DNA of 64,000 bases from positions 1 through 64,000 of the forward strand of contig JARHZW010000091.1 of NCBI GenBank assembly GCA_029264685.1, written 5' to 3'. The translations under genes and the position numbers were made by a program. The notes beneath the pieces are model-generated. The model did no database searches. It worked only from the letters and a program-made list of their open reading frames with translations, and had not been told where the DNA came from. Each line of letters starts with the position of its first letter. The stretch's first letter is position 1. Of this stretch, positions 9,823 to 18,225 are shown piece by piece. The stretch is from Candidatus Limivicinus sp. (GTDB taxonomy: Bacteria > Bacillota > Clostridia > Oscillospirales > Oscillospiraceae).

Positions 9823-11079
9823 TTATTTACTTTCTACCTGGAAAGTGAGCTTAAACTCGGCTTTCTCTCCGTTTTCGGTTGAGAGAACCAACTTGGCATT
9901 GTAGTTGCCCGCTTTGAGACCGCCCTCGGGACGAATTGTCCAGTAGTCATCAATGGTTCGGCCTGCGGCGATTTTCTGACCGGAATGATGAGCCAGAATG
10001 AAGTTTTCGGCGTTGTCTCCCTCAATTTCCACGCCAGTGATCTGAGCTTCGATAGTGCCGGTGTTTTTGACCACTACAGGGAGGGGATCTATAAAGGGGT
10101 AGCCCTCGGCTTTTTTCTCAAATTCAGGGGCGGTGATTTCCAGAACTCCGACATTTGCAGAGCTGATGTCACTGACCTCAAGGCCACGGCTTACGGCAAC
10201 TGCTTTTATTGCAGTGCTTTGGTCAACTGCAATAGGCTGGGAATATTTCAGGCTGTTTTCGTCAGGGTCGCTGCCGTCGGTGGTATAGTAGATTTCAGCG
10301 CCTTCACCGGCACTCATACTGAGCTTCTGAGAGCTGAAATAAGTACCGCTTTCAAGGCTCATAACAGGGGGCATTGGCTTTATCTGGAGATTTAAAACGG
10401 CGTCCTCGGTGAGATTTGAGAGCGTGTACTCTCCGAACTTGTTGCTTATAAGCTCGCCGGAGCTGACATCTGCGGAGAGAATGTTATATCCCTCCTTGGG
10501 GGCAAAGCTGAGGCTTTCGCCCTCTTTAATGTAGATGGTGTCGCCCTCTTCCACGGTGTCGATGTTGAGGTAGGTACGCAGGTCGTTGTTAAGCTCAAGC
10601 TTGAATGCGCCTGCTGCTTCAAGCCCACGAACTTCTCCGCTCTGAGAGTGAATCTCGGCTCCGTTATCAAAAACGCTGCCGCCGTTATTATAAACAACGC
10701 CGCCGTTTGCGTATATGGTGCCGTTATTGTTGTAGACAGTGCCGTTATTGTTGTAGACGGTGCCGGAATTATTATAAACGGTGGCGCCGTTGTTGTAGAC
10801 TGTTCCGCCGTTATTGAAAACTACACTGTCGGGTTTGGCGTAGTGGGTCTCTTCGGTCTCAACAAAAACGAGGGGAGACGGCTGAGATTTGGACTTTTTA
10901 TCTTTATCACCGTTTTCCTTTGCTTTGGAGCTTTCCACGGTCTCGTGGTCTGCGGAACCTCCGTCGGTTGCGGGATCATCTATATTTTTCAAAGGTGCGG
11001 CAAGAGCGGAGGCAGTGAGCAGAGACAGCAGAAGCGCAGCGCTCAAAACCGTGGCCCATAGCTTGGTTCTTTTTTTCAT
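9823..11079 (-). CDS. Secreted protein with short parallel-beta-like YNNGGTV repeats and a chitobiase C-terminal-type (CHB_HEX) domain
   Basis: Signal peptide MKKRTKLWATVLSAALLLSLLTASALA; VYNNNGTVYNNNGT array; GAEIYYTTDGSDPDENSLKYSQPIAVDQSTAIKAVAV. Confidence 0.8.
   Translation of the reverse strand: MKKRTKLWATVLSAALLLSLLTASALAAPLKNIDDPATDGGSADHETVESSKAKENGDKDKKSKSQPSPLVFVETEETHYAKPDSVVFNNGGTVYNNGATVYNNSGTVYNNNGTVYNNNGTIYANGGVVYNNGGSVFDNGAEIHSQSGEVRGLEAAGAFKLELNNDLRTYLNIDTVEEGDTIYIKEGESLSFAPKEGYNILSADVSSGELISNKFGEYTLSNLTEDAVLNLQIKPMPPVMSLESGTYFSSQKLSMSAGEGAEIYYTTDGSDPDENSLKYSQPIAVDQSTAIKAVAVSRGLEVSDISSANVGVLEITAPEFEKKAEGYPFIDPLPVVVKNTGTIEAQITGVEIEGDNAENFILAHHSGQKIAAGRTIDDYWTIRPEGGLKAGNYNAKLVLSTENGEKAEFKLTFQVESK
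10630..10827 (-). repeat. In-frame 21-bp/7-aa tandem repeat region (consensus GTVYNNN/G)
   Basis: SVVFNNG GTVYNNG ATVYNNS GTVYNNN GTVYNNN GTIYANG GVVYNNG GSVFDNG AEIHSQS. Confidence 0.9.
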
Positions 11080-11236
11080 TCCGTATTCCTTCTTTCAAGC
11101 GAGAATTTTTATGTAAACCTAACTGCATTATATATCCAGATGAGACCAAAGTAAAGATATTTATACGAAAACTCGCAGAATGGCGGTACAAATTTTTGCG
11201 TACTTATGGTAATATAAGAGTCGATGGGGTGATATT

Positions 11237-12523
11237 GTGAATAAACGAAAACATGGTATCAAAATAACGGCTGTAATATTAGCTGCTGCACTTATTATAA
11301 TTCCCGTAAGCGTACATAGAATCAATATATATAATGAATATAAAAAGGCGGAGCGGCTTTTAGATAACGGGGAATTTCAGGCTGCTGCGGAGATGTTTAA
11401 GGAACTGGAAAATTACAGGGACTCTAAAGAGCTTTATAAGCAGTGCCGCTTAGACTACGCACAGGAGCTTATGGAACTGCGCAGGTTTCAAAAGGCGGAG
11501 CAGATTCTTAATGAAATAAATGACCTTGAAACACTCTGCCTGTGCCGCTATAAAGAGGGCGAATACTGTCTTAATTCGGGACAGTATGAAAAGGCACTGG
11601 AAATTTTCAGAAATCTTGGGGAATATGAAAACAGCCAAGAGCTTGCGGATAAAAGTCTGGAGGAGCTGTATGTTCAGGCTCAGAAAGAGCTGGCAAAGCT
11701 AAACTATGACCGGGCGGAGAGAATGTTTAAAAAGTGCGGTGATTACAAAGCAGCTTCAAAATTCCTGGCTTATGAGGAGTTTCGCAGACAGCAGCTGCCA
11801 TCTGATAAGGATATATTAAAGTGCAGCAGGCAAATGGTTAAGCTGGAAAAGGGAAGCATCTACTATGTGCGTGATTTCTACTATTATATTCCGGATGTGA
11901 TAGATGAAAATACTGCCTGCTCGGTGTATTTTGCGGGAGGTCTGGGAGGCGTTATTCTTACCTATGAAACAGTCAGAAGCTATTTCAGAAGCTTTGAGCC
12001 AAACGCCATAATGATTTTTTATATGGGCTCGGGGATAAACAACATTGACTACAAAATACAGGAATCCTTTGAAATTCTGAATTATTTTACCGTCAGAAAT
12101 AACATCACCATCCATGACCTTATAATTACCGGCTCCAGCATGGGCTGCGCTACTGCCCTGAAAGCGGCAGTTAAGTATTACGACAGCTACAATATCTGCC
12201 CTGTGGCAGTGGGAGCGCTGGACAATGCCTGTGACTGGAATATACCATATAATCTTACAAATGATGAGCTTGAGCTTCTTGCCCAATCAGGCACGATAGT
12301 CTGCCTTTATGAGCAGTCAACGGCGATATGCGATGAACCTGTCAGGGAAATCAGGGACAGCGGCAGCAGACTGGTTATGATCGGCTGCCGGAATAAGGGC
12401 CACGATGCCATAAGCAGGTACGGCTTTAGTCTGGGGTGCTTTGATTCGCTGTGGACGGGAGAGTTCAACAGCGAAGAGTACGAAAAACGCTTCTTCAATA
12501 TGCCGCAGGACCAATGGAATTGA
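11237..12523 (+). CDS. Membrane-anchored protein: TPR-like repeats fused to alpha/beta-hydrolase-like domain
   Basis: N-terminal TM; AERLLDNGEFQAAAEMFKELENYRDSKELYKQC-type repeats; FAGGLGG and GSSMGCATALKAA nucleophile-elbow-like motif, GHDAISRYGF near C terminus. Confidence 0.75.
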   Translation: MNKRKHGIKITAVILAAALIIIPVSVHRINIYNEYKKAERLLDNGEFQAAAEMFKELENYRDSKELYKQCRLDYAQELMELRRFQKAEQILNEINDLETLCLCRYKEGEYCLNSGQYEKALEIFRNLGEYENSQELADKSLEELYVQAQKELAKLNYDRAERMFKKCGDYKAASKFLAYEEFRRQQLPSDKDILKCSRQMVKLEKGSIYYVRDFYYYIPDVIDENTACSVYFAGGLGGVILTYETVRSYFRSFEPNAIMIFYMGSGINNIDYKIQESFEILNYFTVRNNITIHDLIITGSSMGCATALKAAVKYYDSYNICPVAVGALDNACDWNIPYNLTNDELELLAQSGTIVCLYEQSTAICDEPVREIRDSGSRLVMIGCRNKGHDAISRYGFSLGCFDSLWTGEFNSEEYEKRFFNMPQDQWN

Positions 12524-12643
12524 GAAAACTCTTTGCAGTGCTGAGTGCGCCGGTCAAGCGAAAGCAGGAATGAAAACAGGATAGATAAACCATATTTGTA
12601 AACAAAAACGGACAGCAAATGTTAAAAAATTTTAAAGAAACTA

Positions 12644-12672
12644 TTGACAAAAGTCAAAACATAGGATAAGAT
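12644..12672 (+). promoter_or_regulatory. Predicted sigma-A promoter of feo operon
   Basis: TTGACA (12644-12649), 17-nt spacer, TAAGAT (12667-12672). Confidence 0.65.
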
Positions 12673-12681
12673 AAACAGCGG

Positions 12682-12711
12682 AAAATGAGTTAGAATAATC
12701 TAACTCATTTT
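12682..12711. promoter_or_regulatory. Perfect dyad AAAATGAGTTAGA-ATAA-TCTAACTCATTTT containing GTTAG-N6-CTAAC box
   Basis: 13-bp perfect inverted arms just downstream of the predicted -10 of feo. Confidence 0.75.
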
Positions 12712-12723
12712 AACCGGAGTAGG

Positions 12724-12739
12724 GTTAGCTCGACCTAAC
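12724..12739. promoter_or_regulatory. Second GTTAG-N6-CTAAC box in feo leader
   Basis: GTTAGCTCGACCTAAC immediately upstream of feoA RBS. Confidence 0.65.
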
Positions 12740-12756
12740 TCAGAGGAGATGTTATC

Positions 12757-12966
12757 GTGCCTTTAACAATGGCAAAACCGGGAGAAACTTACATAATCAG
12801 AAAAATAACCGGAAAAGACGAGGTTCGCCAGCATTTGGCGGAGCTGGGATTTGTAATAGACACCGAGGTTACGGTTGTAAGTTCCATAGCAGGCAGCCTT
12901 ATTATTCAGGTGAAAAACAGCCGCATTGCGCTGGATAAGAGCATGGCCAGCAGGATTATTATCTGA
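12757..12966 (+). CDS. feoA: FeoA domain protein
   Basis: MPLTMAKPGETYIIRKITGKDEVRQHLAELGFVIDTEVTVVSS. Confidence 0.9.
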   Translation: MPLTMAKPGETYIIRKITGKDEVRQHLAELGFVIDTEVTVVSSIAGSLIIQVKNSRIALDKSMASRIII

Positions 12967-12978
12967 GAGGAGAAGATT

Positions 12979-13200
12979 ATGAAAACACTTAAAGAGGTTA
13001 AAGTGGGAGAAACCGTGAAAGTTGTGAAGCTTAACGGCACAGGCGCCGTAAAACGGCGTATTATGGATATGGGAATAACAAAAGGAGTCGATATCCATGT
13101 GAGAAAAGTTGCTCCTCTCGGTGATCCCATGGAACTCAATCTCAGAGGCTACGAATTATCCGTTCGCAAGGCTGACGCTGAAATGATAGAAGTGGAATAA
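12979..13200 (+). CDS. feoA: FeoA domain protein (second copy)
   Basis: MKTLKEVKVGETVKVVKLNGTGAVKRRIMDMGITKGVDIHVRKVAPLGDPMELNLRGYELSVRK. Confidence 0.92.
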   Translation: MKTLKEVKVGETVKVVKLNGTGAVKRRIMDMGITKGVDIHVRKVAPLGDPMELNLRGYELSVRKADAEMIEVE

Positions 13201-13239
13201 ATTATATAAGAGGACAGAAGCTAAGTCAATTTTGGTTTT

Positions 13240-13259
13240 AGGTTAGCGGAAGCTAACCT
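13240..13259. promoter_or_regulatory. AGGTTAGC-GGAA-GCTAACCT dyad upstream of feoB
   Basis: 8-bp perfect arms; same GTTAG-N6-CTAAC core. Confidence 0.65.
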
Positions 13260-13275
13260 GTAGGAGGAGAAAAGA

Positions 13276-15480
13276 ATGAACATAAAAATTGCCCTTGCGG
13301 GCAACCCGAACTGTGGTAAAACCACGCTGTTTAACGCACTTACGGGTTCAAACCAGTATGTTGGAAACTGGCCCGGCGTTACCGTGGAGAAAAAGGAAGG
13401 AAAACTTAAAGGTCATAAAGATGTTATAATTCAGGACCTTCCGGGCATTTATTCCCTGTCTCCCTACACTCTGGAGGAAGTTGTAGCCCGTAATTACCTT
13501 GTGAAAGAGAAACCGGACGCAGTTTTGAACATTGTGGACGGCACTAATATAGAGCGTAACCTGTATCTCACAACTCAGCTTATAGAACTGGGAATTCCGG
13601 TTGTAATTGCTGTTAACATGATGGATCTGGTTCGTAAAAACGGCGATAAGATAGATGTAAAGAAGCTTTCCGCTGCGCTGGGCTGCCCCATTGTTGAGAT
13701 TTCCGCACTGAAGGGCGAAGGCGCTATGGAGGCTGCCGAAAAGGCAATCGAAAAGGCAAAGGACGGGAAGGCAGGAGAGCTTCCCCATGTGTTCAACGGC
13801 AGCGTGGAACACGCCATTGCCCACATTGAAGAGTCCATCACAGGACTTGTGGATGACAAAAACCTCCGCTGGTATGCAATCAAGATCTTTGAGCGTGACG
13901 AGAAGGTTATGGAAGAGCTGAAGCCGGACAGCGAGCTTTTCAACCACATCAATGCTCACATTTCCGACTGCGAAACGGAAATGGACGATGATGCAGAGAG
14001 CATCATTACAAACCAGCGCTATTCATACATAAGCAGCGTTGTTGACAGAGCGGTAAAAAAGAAAGCTGAAAAGCACAGCCTTTCTAAATCCGATAAAATA
14101 GACAGAATCGTTACCAACCGCTGGGCTGCACTTCCTATTTTTGCGGTGGTTATGTTCCTTATCTATGCAATCGCTATGGGTCCATGGTCATTCTCCATCG
14201 GAACCGCAGGTACTGACTGGGCAAATGATGTATTCTTTGCGGAAATTGTTCCTGACTTCTTCAACAGCTTCCTGCTTGACGCTGCCGGTGAACCTGTAAT
14301 CTGGCCCTGGCTTTACGGTCTGATTATGGACGGTATTGTGGCCGGTGTCGGCGCAGTTCTGGGCTTTGTACCTCAGATGCTGGTTCTGTTCCTGCTTCTG
14401 TCCATCCTTGAGGATGTGGGCTACATGGCAAGAATTGCCTTTATTATGGACAGAATTTTCCGTCGTTTCGGTCTTTCCGGTAAGTCCTTCATCCCCATGC
14501 TGGTTGCTACCGGCTGCGGTGTTCCCGGTATTATGGCCTCTCGTACTATCGAGCAGGACCGTGACCGTAAAATGACTATTATGACCACAGGCTTTATTCC
14601 CTGCGGAGCAAAAATGCCTATTATCGGTCTTTTTGCCGGTGCGCTCTTCGGAAATTCTCCATGGGTCGCAACCTCCGCATTCTTTATCGGCATCGGTGCC
14701 GTGGTTATTTCCGGTATTATGCTCAAGAAATTCAAGGCATTTGCCGGTGAGCCTGCACCTTTCGTTATGGAGCTTCCCGCATACCATGCACCTTCCGTCC
14801 GCAACGTTCTTCATGCTACATGGGAGCGTGGCTGGTCCTTCATCAAGCGTGCAGGTACCGTAATCCTCCTTTCCGCAATAGTTCTCTGGTTCCTTATGAG
14901 CTACGGCTTCGGCCCCGATGGCTTTGGTGCCGTTGAAGATATAAACACCTCTATTCTCGCTTCCATAGGCAATGCCATTGCATGGATCTTCTATCCTCTT
15001 GGCTGGGTAGGCGACATGGCCTGGAAGGCTACCGTTGCAACCTTCACCGGTCTTATTGCAAAGGAAAACGTTGTCAACACATTCGGTACACTTTACCACT
15101 ATGTCGGCGAGCTGTCTGAGGCAGGCGATGAAATCTGGACTCTGATTGGTCAGGACTTCGGCTCCGTAACAGCTTACAGCTTTATGATATTCAACCTGCT
15201 CTGCGCTCCCTGCTTTGCCGCAATGGGTGCTATCAAGAGAGAGATGAATAACGCAAAGTGGACATGGGCAGCAATCGGATACATGTGCGTGTTTGCATAT
15301 GTTATCTCCCTTATTGTTTACCAGCTCTTCGGCCTTATTACAGGCGAGGCTGTGTTCGGTGTATGGACTGTGGTTGCCATAGCTCTTTTGGCAGGTCTTA
15401 TCTACCTGCTCTTCCGCAAGGGCTATAAGGCAGATGCCACCACCGAAACTATCTCCTCTGTGGCCGCTGCAAATAAATAA
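13276..15480 (+). CDS. feoB: Ferrous iron transport protein FeoB
   Basis: GNPNCGKTTLFNALTGSNQYVGNWPGVTVEKKEG, DLPGIYSLSPYTLEEVVARNYL; GCGVPGIMASRTI membrane domain. Confidence 0.97.
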   Translation: MNIKIALAGNPNCGKTTLFNALTGSNQYVGNWPGVTVEKKEGKLKGHKDVIIQDLPGIYSLSPYTLEEVVARNYLVKEKPDAVLNIVDGTNIERNLYLTTQLIELGIPVVIAVNMMDLVRKNGDKIDVKKLSAALGCPIVEISALKGEGAMEAAEKAIEKAKDGKAGELPHVFNGSVEHAIAHIEESITGLVDDKNLRWYAIKIFERDEKVMEELKPDSELFNHINAHISDCETEMDDDAESIITNQRYSYISSVVDRAVKKKAEKHSLSKSDKIDRIVTNRWAALPIFAVVMFLIYAIAMGPWSFSIGTAGTDWANDVFFAEIVPDFFNSFLLDAAGEPVIWPWLYGLIMDGIVAGVGAVLGFVPQMLVLFLLLSILEDVGYMARIAFIMDRIFRRFGLSGKSFIPMLVATGCGVPGIMASRTIEQDRDRKMTIMTTGFIPCGAKMPIIGLFAGALFGNSPWVATSAFFIGIGAVVISGIMLKKFKAFAGEPAPFVMELPAYHAPSVRNVLHATWERGWSFIKRAGTVILLSAIVLWFLMSYGFGPDGFGAVEDINTSILASIGNAIAWIFYPLGWVGDMAWKATVATFTGLIAKENVVNTFGTLYHYVGELSEAGDEIWTLIGQDFGSVTAYSFMIFNLLCAPCFAAMGAIKREMNNAKWTWAAIGYMCVFAYVISLIVYQLFGLITGEAVFGVWTVVAIALLAGLIYLLFRKGYKADATTETISSVAAANK

Positions 15481-15500
15481 TAGCAAAAGGATATTTTCAA

Positions 15501-15653
15501 ATGGGTAATTTAATTGTAATTCTTATTATCGCATTAGTGGTGTTCTTCGCTGTACGATCTATAATTAAATCCCGAAAAGCAAAAGGTCCCTGCACAGGCA
15601 ACTGTGCCTCATGCGGAGGCTGCTCCGGTACATCAAAAGCGAAGAAACCGTAA
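15501..15653 (+). CDS. FeoB-associated Cys-rich membrane protein (50 aa; absent from ORF track)
   Basis: MGNLIVILIIALVVFFAVRSIIKSRKAKGPCTGNCASCGGCSGTSKAKKP; one TM plus CxxxCxxCxxC, directly after feoB. Confidence 0.88.
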   Translation: MGNLIVILIIALVVFFAVRSIIKSRKAKGPCTGNCASCGGCSGTSKAKKP

Positions 15654-15691
15654 GATCTTATCATGTCATAACTCACCTCTACCTCTGTATA

Positions 15692-15737
15692 ATCCCGTGT
15701 ACCGCCATTTATGGCGGTATGCGGGATAAATTTTTTT
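15692..15737 (+). terminator. Terminator of feo operon
   Basis: ATCCCGTGTACCGCCATTTATGGCGGTATGCGGGATAAATTTTTTT. Confidence 0.8.
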
Positions 15738-15753
15738 GTTGACAAAAAACAGT

Positions 15754-15780
15754 GTTTGTATTATAGTCAATAATACAAAC
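15754..15780. promoter_or_regulatory. GntR-type operator candidate overlapping predicted -10
   Basis: GTTTGTATTA-TAGTCAA-TAATACAAAC perfect 10-bp arms; TTGACA (15739-15744)/TATAGT (15762-15767) promoter. Confidence 0.7.
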
Positions 15781-15801
15781 GATACAAAGGAGGGCGGAGC
15801 A

Positions 15802-16173
15802 ATGCTGCTGCAATTTGATTTTAAAAGTTCTGTGCCGCTGTATATGCAGCTGAGAAATCAGATAGTAAACGGTATAGCAGCGGGAGAACTGAAATTCGGC
15901 GAGAAACTGCCTTCTGTCCGTGGACTGGCGGAGGAGAGCGGAATAAACGCAATGACAGTAAGCAAGGCCTACCAGCTGCTCAGGCAGGAGGGCTATATTG
16001 TTACCGACAGACGGCGTGGCGCTCAGGTGTGCTGGGAAAAAGGCGCTACGGAAGCGGCGGAGGACACAGTTCAGAATCTTCGCCTGTGTATTTCGGAGCT
16101 GAGACTTTCCGGAATGAGCAGGGAAGAGGTGCTGAAGATTTGTTCAAGTCTTTATGAGGAGGGAAAAGCATGA
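15802..16173 (+). CDS. GntR family transcriptional regulator (YtrA-like)
   Basis: FDFKSSVPLYMQLRNQIVNGIAAGELKFGEKLPSVRGLAEESGINAMTVSKAYQLLRQEGYIVTDRRRGAQV; RBS AGGAGG before ATG 15802. Confidence 0.9.
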   Translation: MLLQFDFKSSVPLYMQLRNQIVNGIAAGELKFGEKLPSVRGLAEESGINAMTVSKAYQLLRQEGYIVTDRRRGAQVCWEKGATEAAEDTVQNLRLCISELRLSGMSREEVLKICSSLYEEGKA

Positions 16174-17504
16174 TTGCAGGAATTATAATGTTTATAAGCC
16201 TTTTCTGGCTGCCGTTTTTAATGGCATGGGAAAATATAAACCAGACAAAATTCAAGAAAAATATTGTTGCCGGTGTTACGCTGCCGTTTGAGGCGAGAGA
16301 GGATGAAGAGGTAAAGGGCAGACTTCATAGATTCGTAAAGCATGAAAAGCTTATCTGCGCTCTGCTGCTCCTGTGTGCAGTTCCGGCTATCTTCCTTAAA
16401 GGGGATTTTGCATCGCTGGAGTACATGATGTGCTGGGTGCTGGTGGTGTGCGTACTGCCTGAGATCCCATACATTTTGTGCAACAGAGACTTGAAAAAAA
16501 TAAAAAGAGAGCGGAACTGGGGGTTTGAAAATCCGGACGGAATAATAGTTGATACCTCGTATATTGCCCCTGCGAAGTGGCTTTCTCCATGGAGCTTTAT
16601 TTTGCCTCTTGCGGCTGCTTTTGTGCCTTTCCTGTGGGACAGGAGCTTTTGGGCAATGTATCTTGCAAACAGCCTGTGCATAATTTTGTGCGGCCTTTCT
16701 TACAGATATTTATACAGAAATAAATCAGAGCGAATTGACGATGACCAGAGTCTGACCAAAGCGCTGACTGAAATTCGCCGCAAAAGCTGGGGAAGAGTCT
16801 GGCTTTTGACTGCATGGACTATGGCGGTGCTTAATATGTGCGTGGCGGCCTTTGGAAGCGAACCGGTTCCGGTAACTGTTGCAGTGCTTGTGTTGAGCAT
16901 GGTCATGGTTGCCGCTATTGTTGGAATAGAGGTCAAAACAAAGAAAATGCAGGAAAAACTCTGCGCCGTAAGCGGCAAGGGGGTTTATGTAGACGATGAC
17001 GACAAATGGATATGGGGGCTGTTATATTATAACCCCGATGATTCACACCTGATAATAAATGACAGAGTGGGAATTAACAGCAGTATAAATCTTGCAAGAC
17101 CTGCCGGAAAACTGATTGCGATTATACTTGCGGCTGTTATGCTCAGTATACCGTTTATAATTCCTGTAACCCACAGTCTGGTGAATAAGGCGCCGGTTAT
17201 TGAGGTGACCGAAATGGCGCTTACGGCAAAAAGCGGCGGCACAAATTATGAAATTCCTCTGGATGATATAAAGACGGCAGAGCTTATGGAAGAACTTCCT
17301 CCCAAACTTGTGCGTACCATGGGGACGGGCTTTCAGAACCTGCTTAAAGGGGATTTTTCGGCTCAGGACTACGGGAGCATGAAAGTATGTCTGGACCCTC
17401 AGTGCCCGCCGTATCTCTTTGTTGAAAAGGAAAACGGAGAGAAATACCTTGTGGGAAGTCGTGAAGAGGGAAAAGTTCAGGAAATTTATGAAATAATCAA
17501 ATAA
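16170..17504 (+). CDS. Multi-pass membrane protein (DUF5808/DUF1648-like)
   Basis: ATGA overlap with gntR; WIWGLLYYNPDDSHLIINDRVGINSSINLARPAGK. Confidence 0.75.
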   Translation: MIAGIIMFISLFWLPFLMAWENINQTKFKKNIVAGVTLPFEAREDEEVKGRLHRFVKHEKLICALLLLCAVPAIFLKGDFASLEYMMCWVLVVCVLPEIPYILCNRDLKKIKRERNWGFENPDGIIVDTSYIAPAKWLSPWSFILPLAAAFVPFLWDRSFWAMYLANSLCIILCGLSYRYLYRNKSERIDDDQSLTKALTEIRRKSWGRVWLLTAWTMAVLNMCVAAFGSEPVPVTVAVLVLSMVMVAAIVGIEVKTKKMQEKLCAVSGKGVYVDDDDKWIWGLLYYNPDDSHLIINDRVGINSSINLARPAGKLIAIILAAVMLSIPFIIPVTHSLVNKAPVIEVTEMALTAKSGGTNYEIPLDDIKTAELMEELPPKLVRTMGTGFQNLLKGDFSAQDYGSMKVCLDPQCPPYLFVEKENGEKYLVGSREEGKVQEIYEIIK

Positions 17505-17606
17505 GCTCGGTTTTTAATGATTAAAACATAATTGCGGTGAAGTCAAATGGAATACGAGTAAAGCTTTTGGGCTTGTGCGGAATTGTTTTAGAAAGGGAGA
17601 TTTTAT

Positions 17607-18077
17607 GTGATTGATAATTACATTCAACCCGAAGAAATCAAAATAGATGAGACGCTTTCACTGGTGAAATATTATCCAAATTATAAAAGAACATTGCCTT
17701 GGTATCAGGATGCAGAGCTGTGCAAACAAGTGGATAATAGGGACGGCGTTTATGACAGGCAGAGATTAAGCTGTATGTACAGGTATCTGGCAAAAACGGG
17801 GGAGTGCTATTACATCAAAATCCGTGAAAAAGGCAGAAGCCGTTTGATTGGAGACATCACCCTTTATAATGGGGAGATCGCCGTTGTTGTCAGCAGGCAA
17901 TATCAGAATCGGCATATTGGAAGAAAAGCCGTTGAAGCCCTTCTCAAGCGGGCAAAGGATGTGGCATGGACAAAGGTGGAGGCGGAAATCTACGACTTCA
18001 ATAAGCAGAGCCGGAAAATGTTCCTGTCTATAGGCTTCAAGCAAATTGCACCGGAAAGATATTGCATTGAACTATAA
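17607..18077 (+). CDS. GNAT family N-acetyltransferase (GTG start)
   Basis: IAVVVSRQYQNRHIGRKAVEALLKRAKDVAWTKVEAEIYDFNKQSRKMFLSIGFKQ. Confidence 0.82.
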   Translation: MIDNYIQPEEIKIDETLSLVKYYPNYKRTLPWYQDAELCKQVDNRDGVYDRQRLSCMYRYLAKTGECYYIKIREKGRSRLIGDITLYNGEIAVVVSRQYQNRHIGRKAVEALLKRAKDVAWTKVEAEIYDFNKQSRKMFLSIGFKQIAPERYCIEL

Positions 18078-18135
18078 AAGTAAAATTATAATATTCTGTT
18101 CATAAGAACAGATCTGAAAACAGCTGCTTATAAAG

Positions 18136-18172
18136 AAAACGGAGTGTATCGAAATTTGATACACTCCGTTTT
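18136..18172. terminator. Terminator between convergent genes
   Basis: AAAACGGAGTGTATC-GAAATTT-GATACACTCCGTTTT. Confidence 0.8.
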
Positions 18173-18225
18173 AATTTATCGGAAAATCCTTGGTTGGCGT
18201 AACAACTTAGATACGCCCAGTTATA

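Noticed and set aside
14188-15486. 432-aa ORF antisense to feoB
   Set aside because: Fully antisense to a confidently identified feoB; composition is Cys/His-rich shadow translation with no RBS or family motif.
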